A DNA stretch of 21,232 nucleotides. Source: CAIJZX01 sp043766165 (lineage in GTDB: Bacteria > Patescibacteriota > Patescibacteriia > SBBC01 > CAIJZX01). Position 1 is the stretch's first letter. Every line of letters starts with the position of its first letter. Of this stretch, positions 1 to 7,134 are shown one piece after another. Location: NCBI GenBank assembly GCA_043766165.1, contig JAYUIJ010000070.1, positions 1 through 21,232 on the forward strand, written 5' to 3'. The notes under the pieces were generated by a model. That model worked only from the letters and a program-made list of their open reading frames with translations. It did no database searches and was not told the DNA's origin. Made by a program: the position numbers and the translations under genes.

Positions 1-1
1 G

Positions 2-958
2 TCAAACAACGACCCTCTGCATATTGCTGTTCTTCGTACGTTAGCGTATTACGATACTTTTGATTATCCGCTGAAAACAGCTGAAGCATGGCGTTGGCTG
101 TATCCAGTCGCAGGGAGTGAGCTAGAACCTGTGGCACAAGCTGATGTAGATCAGGCGCTTGTGTCGCTTGTAGAAGTGGGTAAGTTGGGAAAACAAGGTG
201 CCTATGTATTTTTAGCCGGTCGTGAAAAAACGGTGGAAACAAGAATTGAGCGAACGTTGCGGAGTGAAAAGCTATGGCGACGTGCCACTTCCACGGCTCG
301 TTATCTTGAACTGGTACCATTCATTCGAATGGTGGCGGTCGTCAATACTTTAGCGATTGATAACGTTCGTCCCGAAAGTGATATTGATTTTCTGATTGTG
401 ACCGCACCGAACCATGTTTGGTTAACGCGGATGATCGTGACGGGGATTGTGTCGATGCTTGGCTATCGCCGTCACAACGATAAAATTGCTGGGCGGATTT
501 GTTTGAGTTTTTATGTGACCACAGATGGCCTGAACTTTGAGTCACTAGTATCGGAAAATCCGGATACCCATTTTGCCATGTGGACTTCTCAAGCCGTGCC
601 ACTAATCGACTCCGGAACATATGAAAAGTTTCAGGCGGCAAATGGTTGGGTTACAAAACTCTTACCGAACGCCTGGTCATGGGATTGGAAAGCGCGCTTG
701 CTACGACCAAATCCAAATCTTCTAGCAATAAAAAACTTTTACGAAATCTTTTTTGGAACTTCCGTTGGTCACTGGGTTGAAGCATGGATTCGGAGTTGGC
801 AGGTGAGCCGGATGAGTAAAAACACAAAAAGCAAAGCCAGTCTCGGGACAACTGATGTTATCATTTCTGAGGATGTATTAAAGTTTCATGAAATGGATAA
901 ACGTAAAGAAAATAACGAAAAGTTCCAAAAAAGATTAATTACACTCGGGTTATCATGA
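2..958 (+). CDS. Nucleotidyltransferase-like protein, 5' end at window edge
   Basis: The reading frame is open from base 2 (318 residues in the window). Base 1 is a g directly before TCA AAC AAC, so the start codon may straddle the window edge and only two bases may be missing; the ATG-like starts further in are not needed. The first ~70 residues look like a helical or winged-helix region (LRTLAYYDTFDYPL). A central segment carries SDIDFLIV at about 377-400, the acidic SDID pattern of minimal nucleotidyltransferases (pol-beta fold), but the preceding Gly-Ser of that family is replaced by NTLAIDN, so activity is uncertain. The C-terminus is basic and probably helical. It overlaps the next gene by 4 bases (ATGA), implying translational coupling with a membrane glycosyltransferase. 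The substrate is unknown. Confidence 0.7.
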   Translation, partial: SNNDPLHIAVLRTLAYYDTFDYPLKTAEAWRWLYPVAGSELEPVAQADVDQALVSLVEVGKLGKQGAYVFLAGREKTVETRIERTLRSEKLWRRATSTARYLELVPFIRMVAVVNTLAIDNVRPESDIDFLIVTAPNHVWLTRMIVTGIVSMLGYRRHNDKIAGRICLSFYVTTDGLNFESLVSENPDTHFAMWTSQAVPLIDSGTYEKFQAANGWVTKLLPNAWSWDWKARLLRPNPNLLAIKNFYEIFFGTSVGHWVEAWIRSWQVSRMSKNTKSKASLGTTDVIISEDVLKFHEMDKRKENNEKFQKRLITLGLS

Positions 959-2544
959 CGCGCCTGCCAAGGTCAATCTGGATTTCAGTGTTACTCGTCT
1001 CGGCTCTAGTTTTTTGTTGGCGGTTAAACACCGTACCCCTGACGAATTGGGATGAGGGGATTTATGCCAATACGAACCTGGAATTATTCCATTCGCAGGA
1101 TTGGACAAAGTTAACCTATTTTGGCGCCAAGTTTTTAGAAAAACCGCCGCTGCAATTTTGGGGGACGTATGTTTTGTTTGGGGTATTTGGCCCAACTGAG
1201 TTCGCTGTACGCTTATGGTCGGCTTTGGCTGGCATCGCGACCGCGCTACTGTTAGCGCTGTGGGGTTGGCAAGCAACACAGAAAAAATCTGTAGCTTGGA
1301 TTGCGGCGCTGAGTTTTGTGTTTGGTCGTTTTGCCTTGATTCACGCTTTCCGCACCGGTGACCTTGATGGTTTGATGACGTTGTTTATTGTGGTGGCCAT
1401 GTATGCGTACTGGCGGTCATTGAAAACACCACGCTGGTTTTTGATTTGGGGCGTAGCTACGGCGGCGGCGGTCATGACGAAATCAGTGGCGGGATTAATT
1501 CCACTTTTTGTGGTTGGGCTTGATATTCTCATTAGTCGTGGCTGGCGGCGGATTGGGTGGGGTAATATAGGGTGGGGTGTTGGCGCATTGATTATTTTTG
1601 CTGCACCATGGCACATTATTGAGACCGTCCGTTTTGGGTCAAAATTTTGGGATGATTATCTGGGTTGGAATATTATCCAACGTTCAACCGAATCATTGTT
1701 TACCAAAACACCGTGGTATTGGTACTTTGGTATTATTCGTGACCGCTGGTTTCCGTTTAGCTATCTGTTACCGTTGGTTATTATCACCGCGGGCTGGCGA
1801 GCGTGGAAACAACGGAGTGACCTTGATCGATTGTTGCTCATTTGGGGCGCGATCGTCTTGATATTTTTCACACTGATTCAAACGCGACGTGAATGGTACA
1901 TCTTGCCGTTTTATCCGGCGGCAGCTTTGTTAGTTGCGATTACTGTTGAACGATGGTGGAATGAAAAACAAAACATGACTATGAAGGTATTCGCAATTTT
2001 AACCAGCATTGCGATGTTTGCGTACATTCCCGTAGATCATCACTTGAAAGCGTTGCTGGCTCACATTCCAGTATTCCAAAAACTTTCCTCTGGCTTCTGG
2101 ATTTCCAAACCTGGTCAGCTTGCGTTTGGAATTGTGGTTATGAGCATCATTCTCGTTGTGGCATGGTTGTTGCGCAAATATAAGTTTTCATTGCAACGCT
2201 GGACGATGGTTGGTATTGGCGGAGCGATGATGCTTATGGCAGTTATCTGGACAGTGCAATACACTCGTTCATTACCAACTGATTTACCGCTCAAGACCAT
2301 CGCCGCACGACTTGAACAAGAACACGTACAGAACGTGATGCTCATCGGTACAAAATTAAAAAAACAACCGGCGGGATATTTCTATATCTTACGACTAGAT
2401 ACACATTCACAAGAATATCCGGTCGGCACATCACCACGAACACCGTTAATCATTACCACTTCTGAACCGCAAAATGCACCATTGAATACGGAGGGTAAGG
2501 TTTTGGCGAAAGACGGTGTATTTGTTTTACTGGATTTGCGGTAG
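955..2544 (+). CDS. Membrane glycosyltransferase, GT39/ArnT-like (PMT_2 family)
   Basis: 529 residues with about ten or more hydrophobic segments, so an integral membrane protein. The N-terminus has the family hallmark: a first membrane helix, then NWDEGIYAN (Asp33-Glu34, the catalytic acidic pair of the first extracytoplasmic loop in GT39/GT83 enzymes) and FLEKPPLQFW. Further family-like signs are FRTGDLDGLMTLF and RREWYILPFYPA. Such enzymes move a sugar from a polyprenyl-phosphate donor to a lipid or protein on the outer side of the membrane; donor and acceptor cannot be read from the sequence. The start ATG lies within the stop of the previous gene (4-base overlap), which explains the lack of its own Shine-Dalgarno. 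No plus-strand U-tract terminator follows. Confidence 0.88.
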   Translation: MTRLPRSIWISVLLVSALVFCWRLNTVPLTNWDEGIYANTNLELFHSQDWTKLTYFGAKFLEKPPLQFWGTYVLFGVFGPTEFAVRLWSALAGIATALLLALWGWQATQKKSVAWIAALSFVFGRFALIHAFRTGDLDGLMTLFIVVAMYAYWRSLKTPRWFLIWGVATAAAVMTKSVAGLIPLFVVGLDILISRGWRRIGWGNIGWGVGALIIFAAPWHIIETVRFGSKFWDDYLGWNIIQRSTESLFTKTPWYWYFGIIRDRWFPFSYLLPLVIITAGWRAWKQRSDLDRLLLIWGAIVLIFFTLIQTRREWYILPFYPAAALLVAITVERWWNEKQNMTMKVFAILTSIAMFAYIPVDHHLKALLAHIPVFQKLSSGFWISKPGQLAFGIVVMSIILVVAWLLRKYKFSLQRWTMVGIGGAMMLMAVIWTVQYTRSLPTDLPLKTIAARLEQEHVQNVMLIGTKLKKQPAGYFYILRLDTHSQEYPVGTSPRTPLIITTSEPQNAPLNTEGKVLAKDGVFVLLDLR

Positions 2545-2582
2545 GTTGTTTTTGTTGTTGCTATCACAAAATGTAGTCTAAT

Positions 2583-2609
2583 AAAAAATCCCGTTCTAGG
2601 TAGAACGGG
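2583..2609 (-). terminator. Rho-independent terminator containing the stop codon of the upstream minus-strand gene
   Basis: CCCGTTCT (2590-2597), loop AGGT, AGAACGGG (2602-2609) form a perfect 8-bp stem. On the minus strand it is followed by a U-tract (A-run 2583-2588 on plus). The TAG stop (2596-2598) of the minus-strand gene lies inside the hairpin. Confidence 0.85.
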
Positions 2610-3123
2610 AGGTAGGAGGATCCAGGTTAGTCCAAAGGTCTAACATAATGTAGTTCGATTCGACGAGGGTTACTTTTTCAAGCCGGAATTGATCGCTAGA
2701 TGGGTCAAGCTCATCGATTAATTCGACTACGACATACAGCCGATCTTGATAGTGAACTGTGTCACCAAGACTGTGGAGTTCCTTTTTTTTGAATGCTTCC
2801 ATTATCTCGGATGGGAAGACGTCCGGCAATGTCCATTGGTGGGCAATTGGGATCTCAACTTTTTGTATGGCACCCAACCAAGACTCAGAAGAAAGTGGCA
2901 TGTCATGACGTCCATGGCCCTCGTAGATCTCTTCTGACCAGTCGTTCAGCATAGTTGCCGATACGCGCTTTGGTACAGGCTTAAGGCTAAACAACTCTGG
3001 CCAACCACGTTGTAAACGAGCCAGTTCCTCAATATCAGTACCAAAAGTCACCAGATACTGTATCAGCTTGTTTCCCAAGGCATTGATGGCCGGCCAGTTC
3101 TTGTGCCAGACAGTAGGGGTCAT
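2596..3123 (-). CDS. Unknown protein, 175 aa, own promoter and terminator
   Basis: Not recognised. A soluble, mixed helix/strand protein without signal peptide or membrane segment; the second half (HSLGDTVHYQDRLYVVVELI) looks like a small beta-rich domain. The ATG start is supported by GGGAGG (3131-3136) seven bases upstream. A promoter sits at 3176-3204 and the stop codon lies inside a rho-independent hairpin, so this is a complete one-gene transcription unit. It has the same architecture as the other unknown genes at 3404, 6489, 7134 and 11279, but I see no amino-acid similarity among them by eye. A real gene is likely because signals at both ends agree with the frame. Confidence 0.75.
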   Translation of the reverse strand: MTPTVWHKNWPAINALGNKLIQYLVTFGTDIEELARLQRGWPELFSLKPVPKRVSATMLNDWSEEIYEGHGRHDMPLSSESWLGAIQKVEIPIAHQWTLPDVFPSEIMEAFKKKELHSLGDTVHYQDRLYVVVELIDELDPSSDQFRLEKVTLVESNYIMLDLWTNLDPPTSRST

Positions 3124-3175
3124 ATTTACACCTCCCGATATGGAATGAGCAGCTTACCTTGAAAGCGTTGATATT

Positions 3176-3204
3176 TTCTTATCAGTAACCAAGAAAAATG
3201 TCAA
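3176..3204 (-). promoter_or_regulatory. Sigma70-type promoter
   Basis: On the minus strand TTGACA (3199-3204), 17-base spacer, TAAGAA (3176-3181). The -35 lies in GGTTGACATTTTTC, a 14-mer also present at the promoter of the next minus-strand gene. Confidence 0.6.
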
Positions 3205-3343
3205 CCTTCTTCCCCTCGGGTACTAGTGCTTTTTTGTCCGCTGCGATCACCTTAATTGTTGCGCTCCATGAAATATGGAAGGGAAGATTTTAACAGGGAG
3301 GGAGTTTTTCTACTAGTTACCTTGCGGTAGTCGCCACCCCTAA

Positions 3344-3371
3344 CCCCTCCATCGCTGCGGCGATGGAGGGG
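3344..3371. repeat. Palindromic repeat PAL-A, copy 1
   Basis: CCCCTCCATCGC, loop TGCG, GCGATGGAGGGG: a perfect 12-bp stem preceded by CCACCCCTAA. A second copy with compensated stem changes is at 4214-4241. No U-tract follows on either strand, so it is not an ordinary terminator. Confidence 0.8.
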
Positions 3372-3374
3372 ACA

Positions 3375-3405
3375 AGAAAAAAACCGTTCCAGATGGAAAC
3401 GGTTT
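3375..3405 (-). terminator. Rho-independent terminator overlapping the stop codon
   Basis: AAACCGTTCC (3381-3390), loop AGAT, GGAAACGGTTT (3395-3405) with one bulged A. On the minus strand it runs into a U-rich tract (A-run 3377-3383 on plus). The TAA stop (3404-3406) of the minus-strand gene overlaps the stem base. Confidence 0.85.
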
Positions 3406-4090
3406 ACTTGAGTTCGGTGAGCAGTTCCTGATGGAAATATTCATTGGCGAGATTGAAGAGCTGGACGCGGAGCTTGCACTGTTTGTCCGAGAGTTCCACG
3501 CGACGCTCGACATTGGTAATGTAGTGCGCTTCGCGTTTCTGGATGTCGCAGGCGATGCCGCGGTTGCGTTCGTACAACATGAGCATGATGACTCGTCGCA
3601 TCTTGTGTGTGAGTTGACGATTTGATGTTTCGCCGAAGCTGATCTGTCTGGCTAACTCCCAAAGTGCGCTGTACGCGATGTCTGGGCGTGCCAGCTGATC
3701 ATTCTTTAGGTGAAAGAACAACGCCCAGTAAACAGTGAAGGCAAAACGCCGATAACGGAAACCATAGATGGCTTCACCGAATTGCTGTTGTTGGTAGACG
3801 TGCTTGCTATCGACCATGATGTCCATGACGGTTTGTAGTCGTGGTTGTGGTACAGATCGACATTTTTCCAAGAATGGGAGGTTATATTCGATCATTTGCC
3901 AATCAATCGATACAGCGTTGTCCCATCTGCCCAGTTGTTCGCGATACAATGAGATAGCGTCGCGAGCCATTGGGTTTCTTAATGGCTGCTCATGGAATGC
4001 GGCACTGAGCGCGACCTTTACCCAGCTGGGCATGGTCATATAACCTTGGCGTTTCCATAGACTGCCAATTGGCGTGTAGTTACTGGACAT
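3404..4090 (-). CDS. Unknown protein, 228 aa, own promoter and terminator
   Basis: Not recognised. It appears soluble and largely alpha-helical, rich in aromatic and basic residues (FRYRRFAFTVYWALFFH, MRRVIMLMLYERNRG), without a clear membrane topology. The ATG is preceded by GGAGG (4096-4100) with five-base spacing. The stop TAA overlaps a strong terminator hairpin. A TTGACA -35 box lies at 4178-4183 but its -10 is weak. It is divergent from groES, and a palindromic repeat sits between the two promoters. The frame is supported by signals at both ends; the function is unknown. A 64-codon frame on the opposite strand is a shadow. Confidence 0.75.
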   Translation of the reverse strand: MSSNYTPIGSLWKRQGYMTMPSWVKVALSAAFHEQPLRNPMARDAISLYREQLGRWDNAVSIDWQMIEYNLPFLEKCRSVPQPRLQTVMDIMVDSKHVYQQQQFGEAIYGFRYRRFAFTVYWALFFHLKNDQLARPDIAYSALWELARQISFGETSNRQLTHKMRRVIMLMLYERNRGIACDIQKREAHYITNVERRVELSDKQCKLRVQLFNLANEYFHQELLTELK

Positions 4091-4154
4091 GAGCGCCTCC
4101 GTAGTTAGCGTTAGACGAATGTTTTTTCAGAGAGCGAATGTACTGTCTGGCGAC

Positions 4155-4183
4155 AGAGTGGCAGAATTGGTGAAAAATGTCAA
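4155..4183 (-). promoter_or_regulatory. Probable promoter (strong -35, weak -10)
   Basis: On the minus strand TTGACA (4178-4183), then at 17 bases CACTCT (4155-4160), a poor -10. The surrounding GGTTGACATTTTTC is identical to the promoter at 3176-3204, so the -35 region is probably real and an activator may be needed. Confidence 0.4.
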
Positions 4184-4213
4184 CCGGTGACTCCTCCCTC
4201 GTGACCACCCCTA

Positions 4214-4241
4214 CCCCTCCATTGCCGCAGCAATGGAGGGG
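4214..4241. repeat. Palindromic repeat PAL-A, copy 2
   Basis: CCCCTCCATTGC, loop CGCA, GCAATGGAGGGG: a perfect 12-bp stem with flank CCACCCCTA as in copy 1 (3344-3371). One stem pair differs (C-G to T-A) with both sides changed. It ends 12 bases upstream of the groES -35 box. Confidence 0.8.
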
Positions 4242-4253
4242 GCGTTGCCGGTC

Positions 4254-4287
4254 TTGACCCTTAGCAGTCTATCCTGTAGAGTGCTAA
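4254..4287 (+). promoter_or_regulatory. groESL promoter with overlapping CIRCE operator (HrcA site)
   Basis: CIRCE inverted repeat: TTAGCAGTC (4261-4269), nine bases, GAGTGCTAA (4279-4287), one base off the consensus TTAGCACTC left arm. A promoter TTGACC (4254-4259), 17-base spacer, TAGAGT (4277-4282) overlaps it, so bound HrcA would block RNA polymerase. Transcription would start near 4289, leaving a leader of about 50 bases. No hrcA gene lies in the window. Confidence 0.9.
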
Positions 4288-4337
4288 TTGAAAGTATATT
4301 CATATATACACGTTTATTACCTAAGGCTTCATCGTCT

Positions 4338-4628
4338 ATGGCAACATTGAAACCCATGCGGGGCAAAGTGCTTATTAAGTTGATCAAGGAAGAGAAGATG
4401 ACCAAGTCGGGCATTGTTTTGCCGGACACGGTAGAAAAAGAAGAACTTGAACGCGGTGAAGTCATTGCAATCGGTTCACCAAAAATGACTGATGGCAAAG
4501 AAATTCCGATGGAAGTCAAAGTCGGTGATAAAGTTTTATTGAAAAAGTATGGACCGGATAAGATAAAGTTAGAAGGTGTTGATTTCTGTGTGGCGGATGA
4601 GGATGATTTAGTGGGGATAGCAGGATAG
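4338..4628 (+). CDS. groES: Co-chaperonin GroES (Hsp10)
   Basis: 96 residues, the normal GroES length. It forms the heptameric lid that closes the GroEL folding chamber in the cytoplasm. The sequence MATLKPMRGKVLIKLIK, the mobile loop region around MTKSGIVLPDT, and the C-terminal VDFCVADEDDLVGI are typical. The longer frame opening at 4233 was rejected because its first 35 codons run through the CIRCE element and promoter; the start at 4338 matches family N-termini. Only a weak TAAGG lies 11 bases upstream. It is followed after 44 bases by groEL and is controlled by the CIRCE operator, so heat-inducible through HrcA release is expected. Confidence 0.97.
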   Translation: MATLKPMRGKVLIKLIKEEKMTKSGIVLPDTVEKEELERGEVIAIGSPKMTDGKEIPMEVKVGDKVLLKKYGPDKIKLEGVDFCVADEDDLVGIAG

Positions 4629-4672
4629 TGCTCAAGTTAATTAGTTAATTAAGTTGATTGAGTTAATTATTT
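4629..4672 (+). other. groES-groEL spacer with AT-rich short repeats, no Shine-Dalgarno
   Basis: The 44-base spacer is built of repeated GTTAATT/GTTGATT units (4636-4670) and contains no GGAGG-like site before the groEL ATG. Translation of groEL must use another route, such as coupling or an unstructured A/U-rich leader. Confidence 0.6.
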
Positions 4673-6319
4673 ATGGCAAAGCAAATTTTATTCGATGAAG
4701 CAGCGCGGCTGAAGTTAAAAGCTGGTGTTGATAAACTCGCGAACGCAGTTAAGGTGACGCTCGGACCAAAAGGCCGCAACGTTGTTTTGGATAAAGGCTA
4801 TGGTGCGCCGACGATTACCAACGACGGCGTGACCATCGCCAAGGAAATTGAACTCGAAGATAAATTCGAGAATCTTGGGGCTGAACTGGTGAAAGAAGTT
4901 GCAACTAAGACGAATGATGTCGCTGGTGACGGGACGACCACCGCTACCTTGTTAGCGCAGTCAATTATTACTGAAGGATTGAAAGTCGTGGCCGCTGGTG
5001 CCGAACCAATGGCCATTCGTCGCGGGATTGAAAAAGGTGTGGCTGCTGTGGTGGAAGAACTGAAGTTGATGTCGAAGCCGGTCAAGGGCAATGCGGAAAT
5101 TGCCCAGGTCGCTTCAATCAGCGCGCAGGACGAAGAAATTGGTAAAGCTATTGCGGAAGTGATGGACAAAGTGGGCAAGGATGGTGTTGTGACCGTTGAA
5201 GAATCACAAACTTTTGGTTTAGAAAAAGAAGTGGTTGAAGGTTTGCAATTCGATAAAGGCTACGTCTCACCGTACATGATTACGGACGCCAACCGCATGG
5301 AAGCGGTCTACAGCGACCCACATATCCTAATCACGGATAATAAAGTTTCCAGCCTCGGTGAAATCCTGCCACTCTTAGAAAAGGTTGCACAATCTGGTAA
5401 GAAAGAACTTGTCATTATTGCTGACGACGTTGATGGCGAAGCATTAACCACCTTTATTGTGAACAAGATTCGCGGTACATTCAATGTTTTAGCAGTTAAA
5501 GCCCCGGGCTTTGGCGATCGACGCAAAGAAATGTTGAAAGATATTGCGACGGTGACTGGCGGCACGGTTATCTCTGATGAACTCGGTATGAAGATGGATG
5601 CGGTTGATATGAGTGTCCTTGGCTCAGCTCGCAAAATTATCGCTACTAAAGAAACCACGACCATTGTTGATGGTAAAGGCGACAAGAAACAGATTGAAGA
5701 TCGGATTGCCGCTATTCGCAGCGAACTTGAGAATACCGATTCTGACTTCGACAAAGAAAAACTGCAAGAACGCTTAGCGAAACTCGCTGGTGGCGTGGCT
5801 GTGTTGAAAGTTGGTGCGGCGACCGAAACGGAAATGAAAGAAAAGAAGCTTCGCATTGAGGACGCCATTCAAGCGACCAAGGCTGCGGTTGAAGAAGGAA
5901 TCGTGGTTGGTGGCGGTGTCGCCTTGCTTCGAGCTATTTCTGGATTAGATAAGGTCTCGCTCAAGAACGAAGATGAAAAAGTAGCCATCAAGATTCTTCG
6001 CAGTGCCTTAGAATCTCCGCTCCGTCAGATTTCGTTGAACGCCGGAAAAGAACCATCGGTCATCGTCAACCAAGTCATGAAAGAGAAGGGGAATGTTGGG
6101 TACAATGCTGCAACCGATGTCTTTGAAGACTTAGTGGCCGCCGGAATTATCGACCCAACTAAAGTAACCCGCACCGCGTTGCAGAACGCAGCATCGATTT
6201 CGGCCTTGATGCTGACGACGGAAGCGATCGTGGCCGAAAAGCCAGATGATAAAAAAGATTCTTCACCAATGGGCGGCGGTATGCCGGGTGGCATGGGCGG
6301 AATGGATATGGGGATGTAA
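4673..6319 (+). CDS. groEL: Chaperonin GroEL (Hsp60)
   Basis: 548 residues, full family length. It is the tetradecameric ATP-driven folding chamber that works with GroES. ATP-site motifs are visible: VTLGPKGRNVVLDK (28-41) and GDGTTTATLLAQ (85-96, Asp86 corresponding to the catalytic Asp87 of E. coli). Apical-domain sequence GLQFDKGYVSPYMI and the equatorial motif EEGIVVGGGVALLRA are present. The C-terminus has the Gly-Met tail (GGGMPGGMGGMDMGM), which lies inside the cavity in other GroELs. It is cotranscribed with groES and ends at a rho-independent terminator (6345-6376). Nothing is missing or truncated. Confidence 0.99.
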   Translation: MAKQILFDEAARLKLKAGVDKLANAVKVTLGPKGRNVVLDKGYGAPTITNDGVTIAKEIELEDKFENLGAELVKEVATKTNDVAGDGTTTATLLAQSIITEGLKVVAAGAEPMAIRRGIEKGVAAVVEELKLMSKPVKGNAEIAQVASISAQDEEIGKAIAEVMDKVGKDGVVTVEESQTFGLEKEVVEGLQFDKGYVSPYMITDANRMEAVYSDPHILITDNKVSSLGEILPLLEKVAQSGKKELVIIADDVDGEALTTFIVNKIRGTFNVLAVKAPGFGDRRKEMLKDIATVTGGTVISDELGMKMDAVDMSVLGSARKIIATKETTTIVDGKGDKKQIEDRIAAIRSELENTDSDFDKEKLQERLAKLAGGVAVLKVGAATETEMKEKKLRIEDAIQATKAAVEEGIVVGGGVALLRAISGLDKVSLKNEDEKVAIKILRSALESPLRQISLNAGKEPSVIVNQVMKEKGNVGYNAATDVFEDLVAAGIIDPTKVTRTALQNAASISALMLTTEAIVAEKPDDKKDSSPMGGGMPGGMGGMDMGM

Positions 6320-6344
6320 CGTCGGTAGAAGGTAATAAGTATAA

Positions 6345-6376
6345 GCACATCGTTCTGAGAAGGGCGGTGTGTTTTG
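6345..6376 (+). terminator. Rho-independent terminator of groESL
   Basis: CACATCGTTCT (6346-6356), GAGA tetraloop, AGGGCGGTGTG (6361-6371): an 11-bp stem with three G-U pairs, followed by TTTTGTT. Confidence 0.75.
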
Positions 6377-6424
6377 TTGAGGTTGTAAGATTTAGGATTA
6401 AAGATTTGAGTGGAGGTTTTACTC

Positions 6425-6453
6425 TTGACTTTTGTCATACAGCATGCTTGGAT
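6425..6453 (+). promoter_or_regulatory. Promoter of the unknown gene at 6489
   Basis: TTGACT (6425-6430), 17-base spacer ending in TGC, then TTGGAT (6448-6453), a weak but TGn-extended -10. The -35 shares TTGAC(A/T)TTTT with the promoters at 3176, 4155 and 7782. Confidence 0.5.
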
Positions 6454-6488
6454 TGTCTTGAAACTAACCCACAGAGGAGGATAGCACC

Positions 6489-7070
6489 TTGGACACAAGA
6501 ACGTATGCCGTGACACGGTCATTGCTGGTTCAACGACTCATGGAGTCTGTATTTAGCCCGATTGAGAAACCGTGGCTTGAGGGTGAAATTAGGGATCTTG
6601 TAAGTAAGGAGTTGATGGTTCACTCGCTGTGGTCTATTTTGATCAAATGGCGTCGACTTGAGCCAGACATTAAGCTTGAGAATGTGGCACGGTTTTGGGA
6701 AATAATGCATGAACTTCAGGATCGAGAGAGTGCTCAGCATAATCCAGATCGGCCGAAACATATTCCAGAGCTCCCAGCGGATGAAGCCCATGACATGGAA
6801 GATGATGACGAAGAAATAATTGAGTCATTATCTCTTCAAGAATTTTCTCGGCGGCTGGCGATTATTGCAGAGCCGCATCCACTTGCTCGGCTAAGTCTCG
6901 AGAATATGTTGCGGGTTGACGCATCACACAGCGCAGTGGGCGTCGACCTCCCGGACTTTTTTTATCAGGTTTGGAGTAGAGCGTCTGATAAAGCTCAGAT
7001 TCCATCTGACATAATGGAGGCAGCAGCAAAAGCTTTCGATCTGGAACTTGAAATTGAAGTGAAAAAGTAA
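6489..7070 (+). CDS. Unknown protein, 193 aa, TTG start
   Basis: Not recognised. Soluble, mainly helical and acidic, with a central run of Asp/Glu (MEDDDEEIIESL) that probably links two helical regions (about 1-80 and 100-193). The start is TTG at 6489, decided by AGAGGAGG ending eight bases upstream (6480); no ATG is as well placed. It has a promoter at 6425-6453 and its own terminator at 7079-7103. It is convergent with the unknown gene at 7134-7745, the two terminators being back to back. It belongs by architecture to the group of stand-alone unknown genes in this window. Confidence 0.72.
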   Translation: MDTRTYAVTRSLLVQRLMESVFSPIEKPWLEGEIRDLVSKELMVHSLWSILIKWRRLEPDIKLENVARFWEIMHELQDRESAQHNPDRPKHIPELPADEAHDMEDDDEEIIESLSLQEFSRRLAIIAEPHPLARLSLENMLRVDASHSAVGVDLPDFFYQVWSRASDKAQIPSDIMEAAAKAFDLELEIEVKK

Positions 7071-7078
7071 TTCATAAT

Positions 7079-7103
7079 CGTTGCTGATAAGCGACGCTTT
7101 TTT
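7079..7103 (+). terminator. Plus-strand rho-independent terminator
   Basis: CGTTGC (7079-7084), TGATAA loop, GCGACG (7091-7096), then C and TTTTTT (7098-7103). It lies eight bases after the stop of the unknown gene at 6489. Confidence 0.8.
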
Positions 7104-7117
7104 CTTAAGAAAAAAGC
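7096..7117. repeat. 22-bp perfect palindrome joining two opposed terminators
   Basis: GC, six T, CTTAAG, six A, GC reads the same on both strands. It supplies the T-tract of the plus-strand terminator on the left and of the minus-strand terminator on the right. Confidence 0.85.
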
Positions 7118-7134
7118 ATCCGTGGTGAGGATGC
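7110..7134 (-). terminator. Minus-strand rho-independent terminator touching the stop codon
   Basis: GCATCC (7116-7121), loop, GGATGC (7129-7134). On the minus strand the hairpin is followed by TTTTTT (A-run 7110-7115). The stop TAG occupies 7134-7136 and shares its last base with the stem. Confidence 0.85.

Noticed and set aside
3205..3343. Further gene between the two minus-strand unknown genes
   Set aside because: No frame with start and ribosome site; apart from the promoter, palindrome and terminator I see nothing in it.
4233..4337. N-terminal extension of GroES (35 more codons)
   Set aside because: It would be translated from within the palindrome and CIRCE/promoter DNA; the start at 4338 gives the standard GroES N-terminus.
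5308..5868. 186-codon minus-strand frame inside groEL
   Set aside because: Low-complexity Ser/Ile-rich shadow of a highly conserved gene, with no signals of its own.
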